A stretch of DNA of 64,000 nucleotides from Gammaproteobacteria bacterium (GTDB lineage Bacteria; Pseudomonadota; Gammaproteobacteria; Burkholderiales; Rhodocyclaceae), in assembly GCA_018824085.1 (NCBI GenBank), contig JAHJHI010000037.1, positions 62,001 to 126,000 on the forward strand, given 5' to 3'. Positions 1 to 8,223 of the stretch are shown here, piece by piece. The position numbers were made by a program, and so were the translations under genes. Each line of letters starts with the position of its first letter. Position 1 is the first letter of the stretch. The notes below the pieces were generated by a model. The model was not told where the DNA came from. It made no database searches and saw nothing but the letters and a program-made list of their open reading frames with translations.

Positions 1-2
1 AA

Positions 3-443
3 GCGGATGGAACCCTTGAGCAGATGTTGCTGTCCGTGGAACCGCTGGCCGTGATCGTACTGGCGAAGGTGTGTGCGTACTGGCTGCTGACCGGATTGCC
101 GCTGGTCGTGATGGCGCCGCTGATTGCGCTGCAGTTCAACCTCACGCCGGACGAAACGCTGATCGCCTGCGCGACGCTGCTGATCGGCTCTCCCACGCTG
201 TCGCTGCTCGGTGCGGTGGGTGCGTCGCTCACGCTGGGGCTGCGCGGCGGCGGCGCGCTGATCGCGCTGCTGGTGTTGCCGCTGTACGCGCCGCTGCTCA
301 TCTTCGGTGCCGGTGCGGTCGATGCGTGGCGCGCCGGACTGGGTGTGCAGTCGCATTTCGCGCTGCTTGGCGCGTGTCTGCTGGTGGCGCTCGCGGTCTG
401 TCCGCTGGCCAGTGCCGCGGCGCTGCGCATCGCGCAGGATTGA
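3..443 (+). CDS. ccmB: Heme exporter protein CcmB, C-terminal part (5' end outside window)
   Basis: Membrane subunit of the CcmAB ABC transporter, which drives release of heme-loaded CcmE during System I cytochrome c maturation. The open frame runs in from the left edge, beginning with residues reading ADGTLEQ, a stretch typical of the CcmB interior. About 146 residues remain of a family length near 220. What remains is strongly hydrophobic, with roughly four membrane helices. The gene is followed by ccmC to ccmI in the usual order, so ccmA is expected just upstream of the window. It is truncated only by the window edge. Confidence 0.9.
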   Translation, partial: ADGTLEQMLLSVEPLAVIVLAKVCAYWLLTGLPLVVMAPLIALQFNLTPDETLIACATLLIGSPTLSLLGAVGASLTLGLRGGGALIALLVLPLYAPLLIFGAGAVDAWRAGLGVQSHFALLGACLLVALAVCPLASAAALRIAQD

Positions 444-594
444 GCGTCGCGGACCGTCCGGTGTGACGAGTCGGTTAAACTGGCGGGCTGGCATGTCGGC
501 AGTGCCGCCGGCATGATCGTTGTTGCAATGCGCGGATGTTCCGTGCCGTCGTGCCGCCGAATAACTTGAACCTTGGGTCGTCCAAATTCCGTCG

Positions 595-1380
595 ATGTCT
601 GACTCCCAGCTTTCCGCAACACGCGCGCCTTCCGCCGGCGTCAGCCTGTTTCACTACGCCAGCCCGCAAACCTTTTTTCCGCTCGCCGGCAAATTGCTGT
701 GGCCGAGCTGGATCGCTGCCGTCGCGCTGACGCTGGCCGGCCTCTACACCGGCTTCTTCATCGCGCCGACCGATGCCACGCAGGGCGACAGCTACCGCAT
801 CATCTTCATCCACGTGCCGGCGGCCTGGATGTCCATGGTGGTGTATCTGGCGATGGCGTTCTGGTGCGCGGTCGGGCTGGTGTTCAATACCCGCCTGTCC
901 TTCATGATGTCGAGCGCGCTTGCGCCGACCGGTGCACTGTGGGCCTTCGTCGCGCTGTGGACCGGCGCGCTGTGGGGCAAGCCGACCTGGGGTACCTACT
1001 GGGCCTGGGACGCGCGCATGACCTCGGAACTCATTCTGTTCTTCCTCTATTGCGGCTACATGGCACTGCAGGCCGCCATCGACGATCCGCGGCGCGCCGA
1101 TCGCGCCGGTGCGCTCATCGCCATCGTCGGCGCGGTGAACGTGCCCATCATCTATTTTTCCGTCAAATGGTGGAACACCCTGCATCAGGGCGCGTCCGTC
1201 AGCCTGACGCAGTCACCGTCCATGGCGAGCACCATGCTCACCGGCATGCTGCTGATGGCGCTGGCGGCGTGGGCATACACGATTGCAGTGGCGCTGATGC
1301 GGGTGCGCGCCATCATGATTGAACGAGAGCGGCAGACCGACTGGGTGCGCCAGCTCGCAACCGGAGAGACGAAGGCATGA
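595..1380 (+). CDS. ccmC: Heme exporter/handling protein CcmC
   Basis: Integral inner-membrane protein that loads heme onto the periplasmic chaperone CcmE. The 261-residue product has about six membrane helices and the tryptophan-rich WGTYWAWD signature near residue 133, the heme-handling WWD domain. A periplasmic His sits in HVPAAW (about residue 71) and another in NTLHQG. The start lies 151 bp after ccmB, and the stop overlaps the ccmD start as ATGA. The N-terminal extension before the first helix is somewhat long, so a slightly later start is possible. Confidence 0.93.
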   Translation: MSDSQLSATRAPSAGVSLFHYASPQTFFPLAGKLLWPSWIAAVALTLAGLYTGFFIAPTDATQGDSYRIIFIHVPAAWMSMVVYLAMAFWCAVGLVFNTRLSFMMSSALAPTGALWAFVALWTGALWGKPTWGTYWAWDARMTSELILFFLYCGYMALQAAIDDPRRADRAGALIAIVGAVNVPIIYFSVKWWNTLHQGASVSLTQSPSMASTMLTGMLLMALAAWAYTIAVALMRVRAIMIERERQTDWVRQLATGETKA

Positions 1381-1574
1381 ACTGGGAAAGCGCCAGCGAC
1401 TTCTGGCACATGGGTGGCTATGGCTTCTACGTGTGGGGTTCCTATGCGGTGACTGCCGTGCTGCTTGCATTTGAAGTGTGGGCCGTTGCGCGCCGCGGCC
1501 GGCTGGCGCGCGTGCGCGTCGCGCGGGACGTCGCCGTCGAGCGCATGGACGAGCGCAGGCGGGAGCCGACATGA
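1377..1574 (+). CDS. ccmD: Heme exporter accessory protein CcmD
   Basis: Small 65-residue membrane protein that stabilises the CcmC-CcmE-CcmAB complex and helps release holo-CcmE. It has one central hydrophobic helix (residues about 12-37, beginning [12 protein letters not shown]) followed by a basic Arg-rich tail, which is the family pattern. It overlaps both neighbours by ATGA (1377-1380 and 1571-1574), indicating translational coupling. Confidence 0.88.
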   Translation: MNWESASDFWHMGGYGFYVWGSYAVTAVLLAFEVWAVARRGRLARVRVARDVAVERMDERRREPT

Positions 1575-2017
1575 AACCGAGGCAGAAACGGTTTGCGCTG
1601 GTCGCGCTCGGCGTGGCCGCGCTGGCGGGTGCGGTGACGCTGGTTCTCACGGCGTTCGAGGACAACATGGTGTTCTTCTTCACGCCGACGCAGATTGCGA
1701 CGCATGAGGCGCCGCAGGACCGTACCTTCCGCATCGGCGGCATGGTCGAGGAGAACAGCCTCGAGCGTGGTGCCGACGGCACCTCGGTGAGGTTTCTCGT
1801 CACCGACACCGCACATCGCGTCGCGGTGACCTATACCGGCGCGCTGCCCGACCTGTTCAAGGAAGGCAAGGGCGTGGTGGCGCAGGGACGGCTGGGCGCG
1901 GACGGCGTGTTTGCCGCGAGTGAAGTGCTGGCCAAGCACGACGAGAACTACATGCCGCCGGAAGCTGCCCACGCGCTGGAACAGGCGAAGAAGGCTCAGG
2001 CGACCGTCGTTCAGTGA
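1571..2017 (+). CDS. ccmE: Cytochrome c-type biogenesis heme chaperone CcmE
   Basis: Periplasmic membrane-anchored heme chaperone that binds heme covalently before handing it to CcmF/H. The 148-residue protein has an N-terminal signal anchor (residues about 7-27) and an OB-fold domain. The heme-binding motif [12 protein letters not shown] carries the ligating His and the conserved Tyr. The start at 1571 overlaps the ccmD stop; longer in-frame starts would run into ccmD and are unlikely. Confidence 0.93.
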   Translation: MKPRQKRFALVALGVAALAGAVTLVLTAFEDNMVFFFTPTQIATHEAPQDRTFRIGGMVEENSLERGADGTSVRFLVTDTAHRVAVTYTGALPDLFKEGKGVVAQGRLGADGVFAASEVLAKHDENYMPPEAAHALEQAKKAQATVVQ

Positions 2018-2089
2018 GGTTCAATGCACGCCGCGCGATGCTTCCGTCCGGAAGCACGGGCGCGGCGGCGTTTCATGGGTGGTGCAACG

Positions 2090-4102
2090 ATGTTTCCGGA
2101 ACTCGGTAATTTCTCCCTGTCGATTGCGCTTGCGCTGGCGTTGCTGCTCGGCGTGCTGCCGATGGTCGGCGCACACCGCAGCGACGCGCGACTGATGTCA
2201 TCGGCGCGGCCGCTGACGCAAGGTGTGTTCGTCTTCGTCGCCTTTGCGTTTTTTTGCCAGATCCAGTCCTTCGTTCTGAACGACTTTTCGGTGCTGAACG
2301 TGGCGACGAATTCCAATTCGACGCTGCCGATCGAATATCGCATCTCGGCCGCCTGGGGCAGCCACGAAGGATCGCTGTTGCTGTGGGTGTTCATGCTGAC
2401 CGTGTGGTCGCTCGCGGTAAGCGTGTTCTCGCGCCGCCTGCCGCCCGACATGGTGGCTCGCGTGCTGGCGGTGCTCGGCTGGGTGACGGTCGGTTTCCTC
2501 GCCTTCATGATCGCGAGTTCGAATCCGTTCGATCGCCTGTTGCCGGCGGCCGTTGACGGCCGGGATCTGAATCCGCTGCTGCAGGACCCGGGGATGATTT
2601 TCCATCCGCCCATGCTCTACATGGGTTACGTCGGCTTTTCGGTTGCGTTTGCGTTTGCGCTGGCGGCACTCATCGGCGGACGGCTCGACGCGGCCTGGGC
2701 GCGCTGGTCGCGGCCGTGGACAACGGTTGCATGGATGTTCCTGACGCTGGGCATCGCACTGGGCAGCTACTGGGCCTACTACGAACTGGGCTGGGGCGGC
2801 TGGTGGTTCTGGGATCCGGTCGAGAATGCGTCGTTCATGCCGTGGCTGGTCGGTACCGCGCTGATCCATTCGCTCGCCGTGACCGAAAAGCGCGGCGCCT
2901 TCAAGAGCTGGACCGTGCTGCTGGCGATCGCGGCCTTTTCGCTGTCGCTTCTGGGCACCTTCCTCGTGCGCTCGGGTGTGCTGACCTCGGTGCATGCGTT
3001 TGCCACCGATCCGGAGCGCGGTGTGTTCATTCTGGCCCTGCTGGTGTTCGTCATCGGCGGTTCGCTGTTGTTGTTCGCCATCCGTGCGCCGTCGGTCGGC
3101 CTTGGTGGCGGTTTTGCGTCACTGTCGCGCGAGACGGCGCTGCTCGCCAACAACGTGCTGCTCGCGGTCGCGACGTCAGCGGTGCTGCTCGGCACGCTCT
3201 ATCCGCTGTTTCTCGACGCGCTCGGCCTGGGCAAGATTTCGGTCGGCGTGCCGTATTTCAACTCGGTGTTCGTGCCGTTGATGACGCCGGTGACCTTTCT
3301 GATGGCCGTCGGGCCGTTCGTGCGCTGGAAGAAGGACGCATTGCCCGGCCTCGTGCTGCGGCTGCGCTGGGCGCTTGGCGTCAGCGTTGCGAGCACGGTC
3401 GTCATGATGGTCGCCAGTGGCCACTACACGGCAATGCTCGGGCTTGGCACCTTCATGGCCATCTGGATCGGCGCGACCAGCGTGCAGCATCTTGTCGAGC
3501 GGCTGCGCGGACGGGGCGATGGCGCCGGCTGGCTGGCGCGCGCGCGTGCCATCCCGGGTGGCTGGTGGGGCATGTGGCTGGCGCACCTCGGCATTGCCGT
3601 GACCATCGTCGGCATCACGCTGGTGAAGGGCTTCGAGCTGAACGCCGACCTCAAGATGTCGCCGGGACAGACGACGGAGCTGGCGGGCTATACCTTCCGC
3701 TTCGACGGCGCCTTCGACCATGGCGGCCCGAACTACGATGCCGCGCAGGGTCGCATCGAAGTGACGCGCGACGGCCGGCCGGTTGCCCTCATGTTGCCGG
3801 AGAAGCGCCTGTATCGCGTGTCGCAGATGCCGATGACGGAAGCGGCGATCGATTCGGGGTTCACGCGCGACATCTATGTGTCGATGGGCGAACCCCTGCC
3901 GGACAGCGACGCATGGATCGTGCGCATCTTCTACAAGCCCTTCGTCAACTGGATATGGGTCGGTGCGCTGATCATGGCGCTCGGCGGCGGCATTGCCGCG
4001 GCTGATCGCCGCTACCGCAAGCTCGCGCAGCGCCAGACGGCGAAGGCGGGGCAGGCATCGCCGCCGGATTCCTCCGGGCCGGCCCGGGAGCAGCACGCAT
4101 GA
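2090..4102 (+). CDS. ccmF: Heme lyase CcmF
   Basis: Large membrane subunit of the cytochrome c heme lyase that ligates heme to apocytochrome CXXCH motifs. The 670-residue product has many membrane helices and the WWD heme-handling region reading GWGGWWFWDPVENASFMPWL. I start it at 2090 because MFPELGNFSLSIAL matches the usual N terminus; an in-frame ATG at 2075 and another at 2024 lie upstream. The gene overlaps ccmG by ATGA. The C-terminal periplasmic domain and last helix are intact. Confidence 0.94.
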   Translation: MFPELGNFSLSIALALALLLGVLPMVGAHRSDARLMSSARPLTQGVFVFVAFAFFCQIQSFVLNDFSVLNVATNSNSTLPIEYRISAAWGSHEGSLLLWVFMLTVWSLAVSVFSRRLPPDMVARVLAVLGWVTVGFLAFMIASSNPFDRLLPAAVDGRDLNPLLQDPGMIFHPPMLYMGYVGFSVAFAFALAALIGGRLDAAWARWSRPWTTVAWMFLTLGIALGSYWAYYELGWGGWWFWDPVENASFMPWLVGTALIHSLAVTEKRGAFKSWTVLLAIAAFSLSLLGTFLVRSGVLTSVHAFATDPERGVFILALLVFVIGGSLLLFAIRAPSVGLGGGFASLSRETALLANNVLLAVATSAVLLGTLYPLFLDALGLGKISVGVPYFNSVFVPLMTPVTFLMAVGPFVRWKKDALPGLVLRLRWALGVSVASTVVMMVASGHYTAMLGLGTFMAIWIGATSVQHLVERLRGRGDGAGWLARARAIPGGWWGMWLAHLGIAVTIVGITLVKGFELNADLKMSPGQTTELAGYTFRFDGAFDHGGPNYDAAQGRIEVTRDGRPVALMLPEKRLYRVSQMPMTEAAIDSGFTRDIYVSMGEPLPDSDAWIVRIFYKPFVNWIWVGALIMALGGGIAAADRRYRKLAQRQTAKAGQASPPDSSGPAREQHA

Positions 4103-4626
4103 ACCGTTTTCTGTGGCCGCTCGGCATCTTCATCGTGCTGGCCGGTTTCCTCTTCGCGGGCCTCTACCTGAATCCGCGTGAAGTGCCGAGCCCGCTCATC
4201 GGCAAGCCGGCGCCCGCCTTCACGGTGGCGCAGCTGGGGGAACAGGGCAAGATGTTTTCGCCGACCGACATGAAGGGCAAGGTGTGGCTGCTCAATGTGT
4301 GGGCATCGTGGTGTGTGGCCTGCAGGCAGGAACATCCGCTGCTGGTGGAGCTTGGCAAGAGCGGTGTCGTGCCGGTCGTCGGCCTGCAGTACAAGGACGA
4401 ACCGGAGGCGGGTCTCGCCTGGCTGCGCGAACACGGCAACCCCTATGTGCTGTCGGCGCAGGACCGAGATGGACGCGTTGGCATCGATTTCGGCGTGTAC
4501 GGAGTGCCGGAAACCTTCGTCATCGATCGCAACGGCATCATCCGCCACAAGCATATCGGTCCGCTCACGCCGGAGCGGCTGCGCGACGAAGTCCTGCCGC
4601 GCGTGCGCGAGCTTGAGGCCTCCTGA
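4099..4626 (+). CDS. ccmG: Thiol:disulfide interchange protein CcmG/DsbE
   Basis: Periplasmic membrane-anchored thioredoxin-fold protein that keeps the apocytochrome heme-binding cysteines reduced. The 175-residue product has an N-terminal anchor (residues about 5-25) and the active-site motif WASWCVACRQEHP. A conserved cis-Pro region reads YGVPETFVIDRNG. The CVAC active site differs from the enteric CPTC but is seen in betaproteobacterial homologues. It is coupled to ccmF by ATGA and followed one base later by ccmH. Confidence 0.92.
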   Translation: MNRFLWPLGIFIVLAGFLFAGLYLNPREVPSPLIGKPAPAFTVAQLGEQGKMFSPTDMKGKVWLLNVWASWCVACRQEHPLLVELGKSGVVPVVGLQYKDEPEAGLAWLREHGNPYVLSAQDRDGRVGIDFGVYGVPETFVIDRNGIIRHKHIGPLTPERLRDEVLPRVRELEAS

Positions 4627-4627
4627 C

Positions 4628-5104
4628 ATGCGTCGATACCTTGCCGTGACGGCAGCACTCATGCTGCTGTGCCTGACGCCTGTCCACGCCGACGAAGCCG
4701 TGCCGCTGACCGACGACCCGGTGACGGAAGAACGGGTGCACAAGCTGGGCGAAGAACTGCGCTGCCTTGTTTGCCAGAACCAGAACATTGCCGATTCGCA
4801 CGCCGATCTGGCAATGGATCTGAAGAAGGAACTGCGGGAGCAGGTGAGCGCCGGACGATCGGACCGCGAAATCCTCGACTTCATGGTCGAGCGCTACGGC
4901 GACTTCGTGCTCTATCGCCCGCCATTCAAGGCCATCACCGTATTGCTGTGGGTCGGCCCGTTCGCGCTGCTGCTGATCACCGTTTTCGCGCTCGCCAGAC
5001 GCCTGCGCCATCGCGCCGTGCTGGCGGCGCGTGCCAACACGCTGAACGCCGACGATCAGGCGCGCGCACGTGCGCTGCTCGCCGACGAGGAGAACAAGGT
5101 TTGA
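4628..5104 (+). CDS. ccmH: Cytochrome c-type biogenesis protein CcmH
   Basis: Membrane-anchored periplasmic thiol-oxidoreductase subunit of the heme lyase complex. The 158-residue product begins with a signal peptide (residues about 1-21). It carries the redox motif LRCLVCQNQNIADSHA (CXXC) and the conserved LYRPP, with one C-terminal membrane helix. The start at 4628 lies one base after the ccmG stop. It corresponds to the short N-terminal half of enteric CcmH, the TPR half being the separate next gene. Confidence 0.93.
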   Translation: MRRYLAVTAALMLLCLTPVHADEAVPLTDDPVTEERVHKLGEELRCLVCQNQNIADSHADLAMDLKKELREQVSAGRSDREILDFMVERYGDFVLYRPPFKAITVLLWVGPFALLLITVFALARRLRHRAVLAARANTLNADDQARARALLADEENKV

Positions 5105-5955
5105 CGACATTCATGATTGGCGCGGGCGTGATGCTCGCCGCCGCGCTGGCCTTCGTACTGGTGCCGCTGATGCGGGGCCGCGGAGCGCCTTCCGGGCCAG
5201 AAGCGCAGCGCGCGTTCACCCTCGCCATCCATCGCGATGCGATGGCCGAGCTTGACCGCGATCTCGCAGCGGGCCTGGTGGACGAAGCGCAGTACCGGAT
5301 TTCCTGCGCCGAACTTGAGCGTCGGGTGCTTGACGAGGCGGGCGTGACCCCGCCGGCGGCACGAGATGCTTCGGGGCGCTGGGTAGCCGTTGTCGCCGGC
5401 CTCACGGTGCCGCTGCTGGCCGTACCGGTGTATCTCGCCCTCGGACAGCCGCAGGCCATCAATGCGCCGCGCAGCAGCCCGGCCGTCGCGGAGCAGCCGA
5501 TGGAAATAACGCCCGAGCGCATTCAGGCAATGGTGGCGCAGCTTGCAGAGCGCATGAAGAGCGAGCCGGACAACGCGGAAGGCTGGGCAATGTTGGCGCG
5601 TTCCTACTTCAATCTGCAGCAATTTGACAAGTCGGCGGATGCCTATGGAAAGCTGGTGAAGCTTGTCGGTGGCGATGCGCAGATATGGACCGATTACGCG
5701 GATGCCGTGGCGATGAAGCAGGGCCGCAGCCTGCAGGGCGAACCGGAGACGATGCTCGCACGGGCGCTCGAACTGGATCCGGACAATATCAAGGCGCTTG
5801 CGCTGGCCGGGAGCGCGGCGATGCAGCGTGGCGATCACGCGAAGGCGCGCCGGCACTGGGAGCGCCTGCTTGCATTGCTGCCGGAAGATTCACCGTTGAT
5901 CGCGCCGATACGGGAAAGCCTTGATGCGGCACAGACAGCCAAACCCGCCGGCTGA
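5101..5955 (+). CDS. ccmI: Cytochrome c biogenesis TPR protein CcmI
   Basis: Inner-membrane protein whose periplasmic TPR domain binds apocytochrome c and delivers it to CcmF/H. It has a first membrane helix (from MIGAGVMLAAAL), a cytoplasmic loop rich in acidic heptads (REL/LER), a second helix (WVAVVAGLTVPLLAVPVYLAL) and about three TPR repeats (for example NAEGWAMLARSYFNLQQFDKSADAYGKL, shortened here). The TTG at 5101 overlaps the ccmH stop as TTGA; ATG at 5113 is the alternative start. It is the last gene of the ccm operon. Confidence 0.88.
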   Translation: MTTFMIGAGVMLAAALAFVLVPLMRGRGAPSGPEAQRAFTLAIHRDAMAELDRDLAAGLVDEAQYRISCAELERRVLDEAGVTPPAARDASGRWVAVVAGLTVPLLAVPVYLALGQPQAINAPRSSPAVAEQPMEITPERIQAMVAQLAERMKSEPDNAEGWAMLARSYFNLQQFDKSADAYGKLVKLVGGDAQIWTDYADAVAMKQGRSLQGEPETMLARALELDPDNIKALALAGSAAMQRGDHAKARRHWERLLALLPEDSPLIAPIRESLDAAQTAKPAG

Positions 5956-6031
5956 CGGCGCGTTCGCCGACAGCGGTGCCGGTGGTGCTGCGCGGGCTGT
6001 CGAAGGAAACGGAAAGACGGAAGCAGAAATG

Positions 6032-6058
6032 AAAAAAGCCGGCAAAGCCGGCTTTTTT
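6032..6058. terminator. Bidirectional Rho-independent terminator between ccmI and the convergent lipoprotein gene
   Basis: A perfect inverted repeat AAAAAAGCCGGC-AAA-GCCGGCTTTTTT with a T-tract on both strands. It lies between ccmI (plus) and the lipoprotein gene (minus), so it can stop transcription from both sides. Confidence 0.9.
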
Positions 6059-6076
6059 CATGCTGGAAAAGAAGAA

Positions 6077-6400
6077 TTACTTCTTCATTTCTTCGGCAGC
6101 AGCCTTGGCCGCGTCAGCAGCGGCGTTGACAGCTTCGCCGGCGGCCTTGGCAGCTTCGCCAGCAGCGTCGGTCGCTGCGTCGGCGGCGACGGCAGCCGAA
6201 TCAGCAGCGGCGTCAGCCGAAGCGGCGGCAGCGTCAGCAGCCGGAGCAGCAGCGTCAGCAGCCGGAGCGGCAGCGTCGGCAGCCGGGGCAGCGACATCGG
6301 CAGCCGGAGCGGCAGCTTCCGGAGCGGGGGCTTCTTCAGGCTTGGAGCAAGCTGCGAGCGTGGCGGCGAGCAGGGCGGCGAGGAGGAGGGAATGTTTCAT
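6077..6400 (-). CDS. Ala-rich repeat lipoprotein of unknown function
   Basis: The 107-residue product opens with a lipoprotein signal (MKHSLLLAALLAATLAACSKPEE); the lipobox LAAC predicts acylation at Cys19. The mature part is almost only Ala, Asp, Pro and Glu. About five AAPAAD-type repeats come first, followed by an Ala/Asp/Glu-rich region likely to form an amphipathic helix, and a KK end. The ATG at 6400 is preferred because it begins the signal peptide. Function is not recognisable; the composition resembles small envelope or Lpp-like helical lipoproteins. It is transcribed towards the shared terminator at 6032-6058. Confidence 0.7.
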   Translation of the reverse strand: MKHSLLLAALLAATLAACSKPEEAPAPEAAAPAADVAAPAADAAAPAADAAAPAADAAAASADAAADSAAVAADAATDAAGEAAKAAGEAVNAAADAAKAAAEEMKK

Positions 6401-6532
6401 TATGGTTTCCTTGGCTGTTGGCAACAACGTGAATTCGGTACATCTCAACACCCGATCGAGCTAGCGACCTCGATCAGCCCAAAATATTAGCACGTGGGAT
6501 GTCATGCAAGTGATGGACGGGGAAACATGTCC

Positions 6533-7021
6533 CTAGAGGCCGAGTTTTGTTGTGCTGATGCAACACGTGCTCAGCTCCCATAATTGCCCGAACCGGGATG
6601 CATAGCCTGCACAGCCAGGGGCGTCGCGCCGCAGGATCTTGCCCCGCCAGTGGTCGCCATGGAAGCGGACAAGCGCGCTGCCGGGCGGTGTCAGCATGAA
6701 CAGTTCACTGACGTGGCGAAGGTTGCGCGGGGATTGCCGGACCTGCACGCCATGCGAATGGGTTTCGCACAGCGCCAATAGCCTTGGCATGCGCGCCTGC
6801 AGCATTGCAGGGTCGTGAAGAACGATCCGGATGGCAGCTTTCGCTTCATTCGCGAGCACTTGTTGCAGCACAGCGACGCGCTGCGCATCGGCCAGGCCGG
6901 TGTCGACGAGATCGGTGTCGAAGATGTCCAGCGTGCCGGGGCAGTCCGCGAGAAGCTCGTCGAGCGCGGCGCGATAGCCGGCACGATCGTCGAAGTGCCG
7001 GACCGGCCCGTGTTCAGCCAT
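6533..7021 (-). CDS. Conserved hypothetical protein coupled to RoxA
   Basis: A 162-residue soluble protein with no signal peptide or membrane helix. It overlaps the end of the cupin oxygenase gene by 8 bases and is on the same strand, so the two are translationally coupled. The middle holds a run (residues about 60-130) with RIVLHDP, HGVQVRQSPRNLRHVSELFML and RFHGDHWRGKI, which recalls the half-domain of phospholipase-D-like proteins seen in betaproteobacterial hypotheticals; I am not certain of this. The start was chosen at ATG 7021; the frame remains open further upstream only as a shadow of the neighbour. Two late cysteines (STCC) are present. Confidence 0.7.
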   Translation of the reverse strand: MAEHGPVRHFDDRAGYRAALDELLADCPGTLDIFDTDLVDTGLADAQRVAVLQQVLANEAKAAIRIVLHDPAMLQARMPRLLALCETHSHGVQVRQSPRNLRHVSELFMLTPPGSALVRFHGDHWRGKILRRDAPGCAGYASRFGQLWELSTCCISTTKLGL

Positions 7022-8141
7022 CGCGTGCGCCGACGTGCAGGAAGCCGTCGCAATACCAGTCATGCAGCAGATGCAGCGCCGTGTCGTCCTCGCCGACCGT
7101 TGCCAGCGAGCGTGTGCTGGCGAGCGTGCGCAGGGTGGCGTGAACACCTGCGGGCACCTCCACCGCCTCGCCGTTGATCCAGAAGCGCCGGCCACTGCGC
7201 AGCAGCTGCGTGCGCGCGTCGAGACGCACGCCGCTGCGGGCCGCTTTCCTCGCAAAGCGCTTTGCTGTCGCCGGTTCGTCGGGCGGGTCGAAGAACACGT
7301 GCGGTTTGGGTTCGCTCAGATAGCCGCCCAGAAACTGTTCGATCTCGTTGCGCGACCAGTGGATGTCCTGGAGCATGCCGGCGACACGGTCGACCATCGC
7401 GGCGGGCAGTTGGGCCGGGTCGGTCTGTACGGCGAGGTCGGGGTCGGCATACATGCCCCGGAGGCATAGCCTGTCGCGCAGATGGTCGAGGAAGGCCGTG
7501 CCCAGTTCCTGCGCCGACGGCGCGCGAAAGCCGACGGAGTAAGTCGTGCATTCGCCTTCGGCGATGCCGTTGTGGGCGTAGTGCGGCGGCAGATAGAGCA
7601 TGTCGCCCGGCTCGAGCACCCATTCCTGTTCGGGGACGAAGTTGCGCAGGATGCGCAGCGGTGCGCCGTCGACCAGTGACAGGTCCTTCTGCGCGCTGAT
7701 CTGCCAGCGGCGCCGGCCCGTGCCCTGCAGCAGGAATACGTCATACGAGTCGAAGTGCGGGCCGACGCCGCCGCCGTCGGTGGCATAGCTCACCATGACG
7801 TCGTCCAGGCGCGCGTAGGGAATGAATGCGAAGCGCCGCATCAGCGCGTCGGCCTCGGGCAGCAGCAGGTTCAGGCCCTGTACGAGTACGGTCCAGGGCG
7901 TCGATACCGGCCGGCGCAGCAGCCGCTTCGGCAAGGGCCCGCGTTCGAGCTGCCAAGCCCGGTCGTCGTGGGCAATGAAGCGCGATTCGATGTCTTCGTC
8001 GCGGGCCATCTCGAACAGCGCATCGCGTTCAAGGAGGCCGCTGAAACCGGGGATTGCGTTGCGGATGAGCAGCGGCTTCTTTTGCCAGTAGTCGCGCAGG
8101 AAGGTACGCGGGCTGAGCCCGCCAAGCAGATTTTTGTCCAT
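7014..8141 (-). CDS. roxA: Ribosomal oxygenase RoxA (YcfD), 2-oxoglutarate/Fe(II) arginine hydroxylase of L16
   Basis: JmjC-cupin oxygenase; its E. coli homologue hydroxylates an Arg of ribosomal protein L16. The 375-residue length matches that family (about 373). The Fe-binding triad is visible as HFD in GVGPHFDSYDVF and the distal His in LPPHYAHNG. A Lys/Arg pair suited to 2-oxoglutarate binding follows the HXD strand (RRRWQIS). The C-terminal half holds the dimerisation and winged-helix part. It is the first gene of a two-gene minus-strand unit. Confidence 0.9.
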   Translation of the reverse strand: MDKNLLGGLSPRTFLRDYWQKKPLLIRNAIPGFSGLLERDALFEMARDEDIESRFIAHDDRAWQLERGPLPKRLLRRPVSTPWTVLVQGLNLLLPEADALMRRFAFIPYARLDDVMVSYATDGGGVGPHFDSYDVFLLQGTGRRRWQISAQKDLSLVDGAPLRILRNFVPEQEWVLEPGDMLYLPPHYAHNGIAEGECTTYSVGFRAPSAQELGTAFLDHLRDRLCLRGMYADPDLAVQTDPAQLPAAMVDRVAGMLQDIHWSRNEIEQFLGGYLSEPKPHVFFDPPDEPATAKRFARKAARSGVRLDARTQLLRSGRRFWINGEAVEVPAGVHATLRTLASTRSLATVGEDDTALHLLHDWYCDGFLHVGARDG

Positions 8142-8223
8142 GCGCGGATTATCCCCGATGTACCGATCGCGGCGCGTTCAGCGGGTAAAATCTCGCTCCC
8201 TGAAGAAAACGCCGGATCGCCTC

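Noticed and set aside
6454-6475. Inverted repeat GATCGAG-N8-CTCGATC as a terminator
   Set aside because: No T-run follows on either strand and it lies in a promoter-like gap upstream of the lipoprotein; role unclear.
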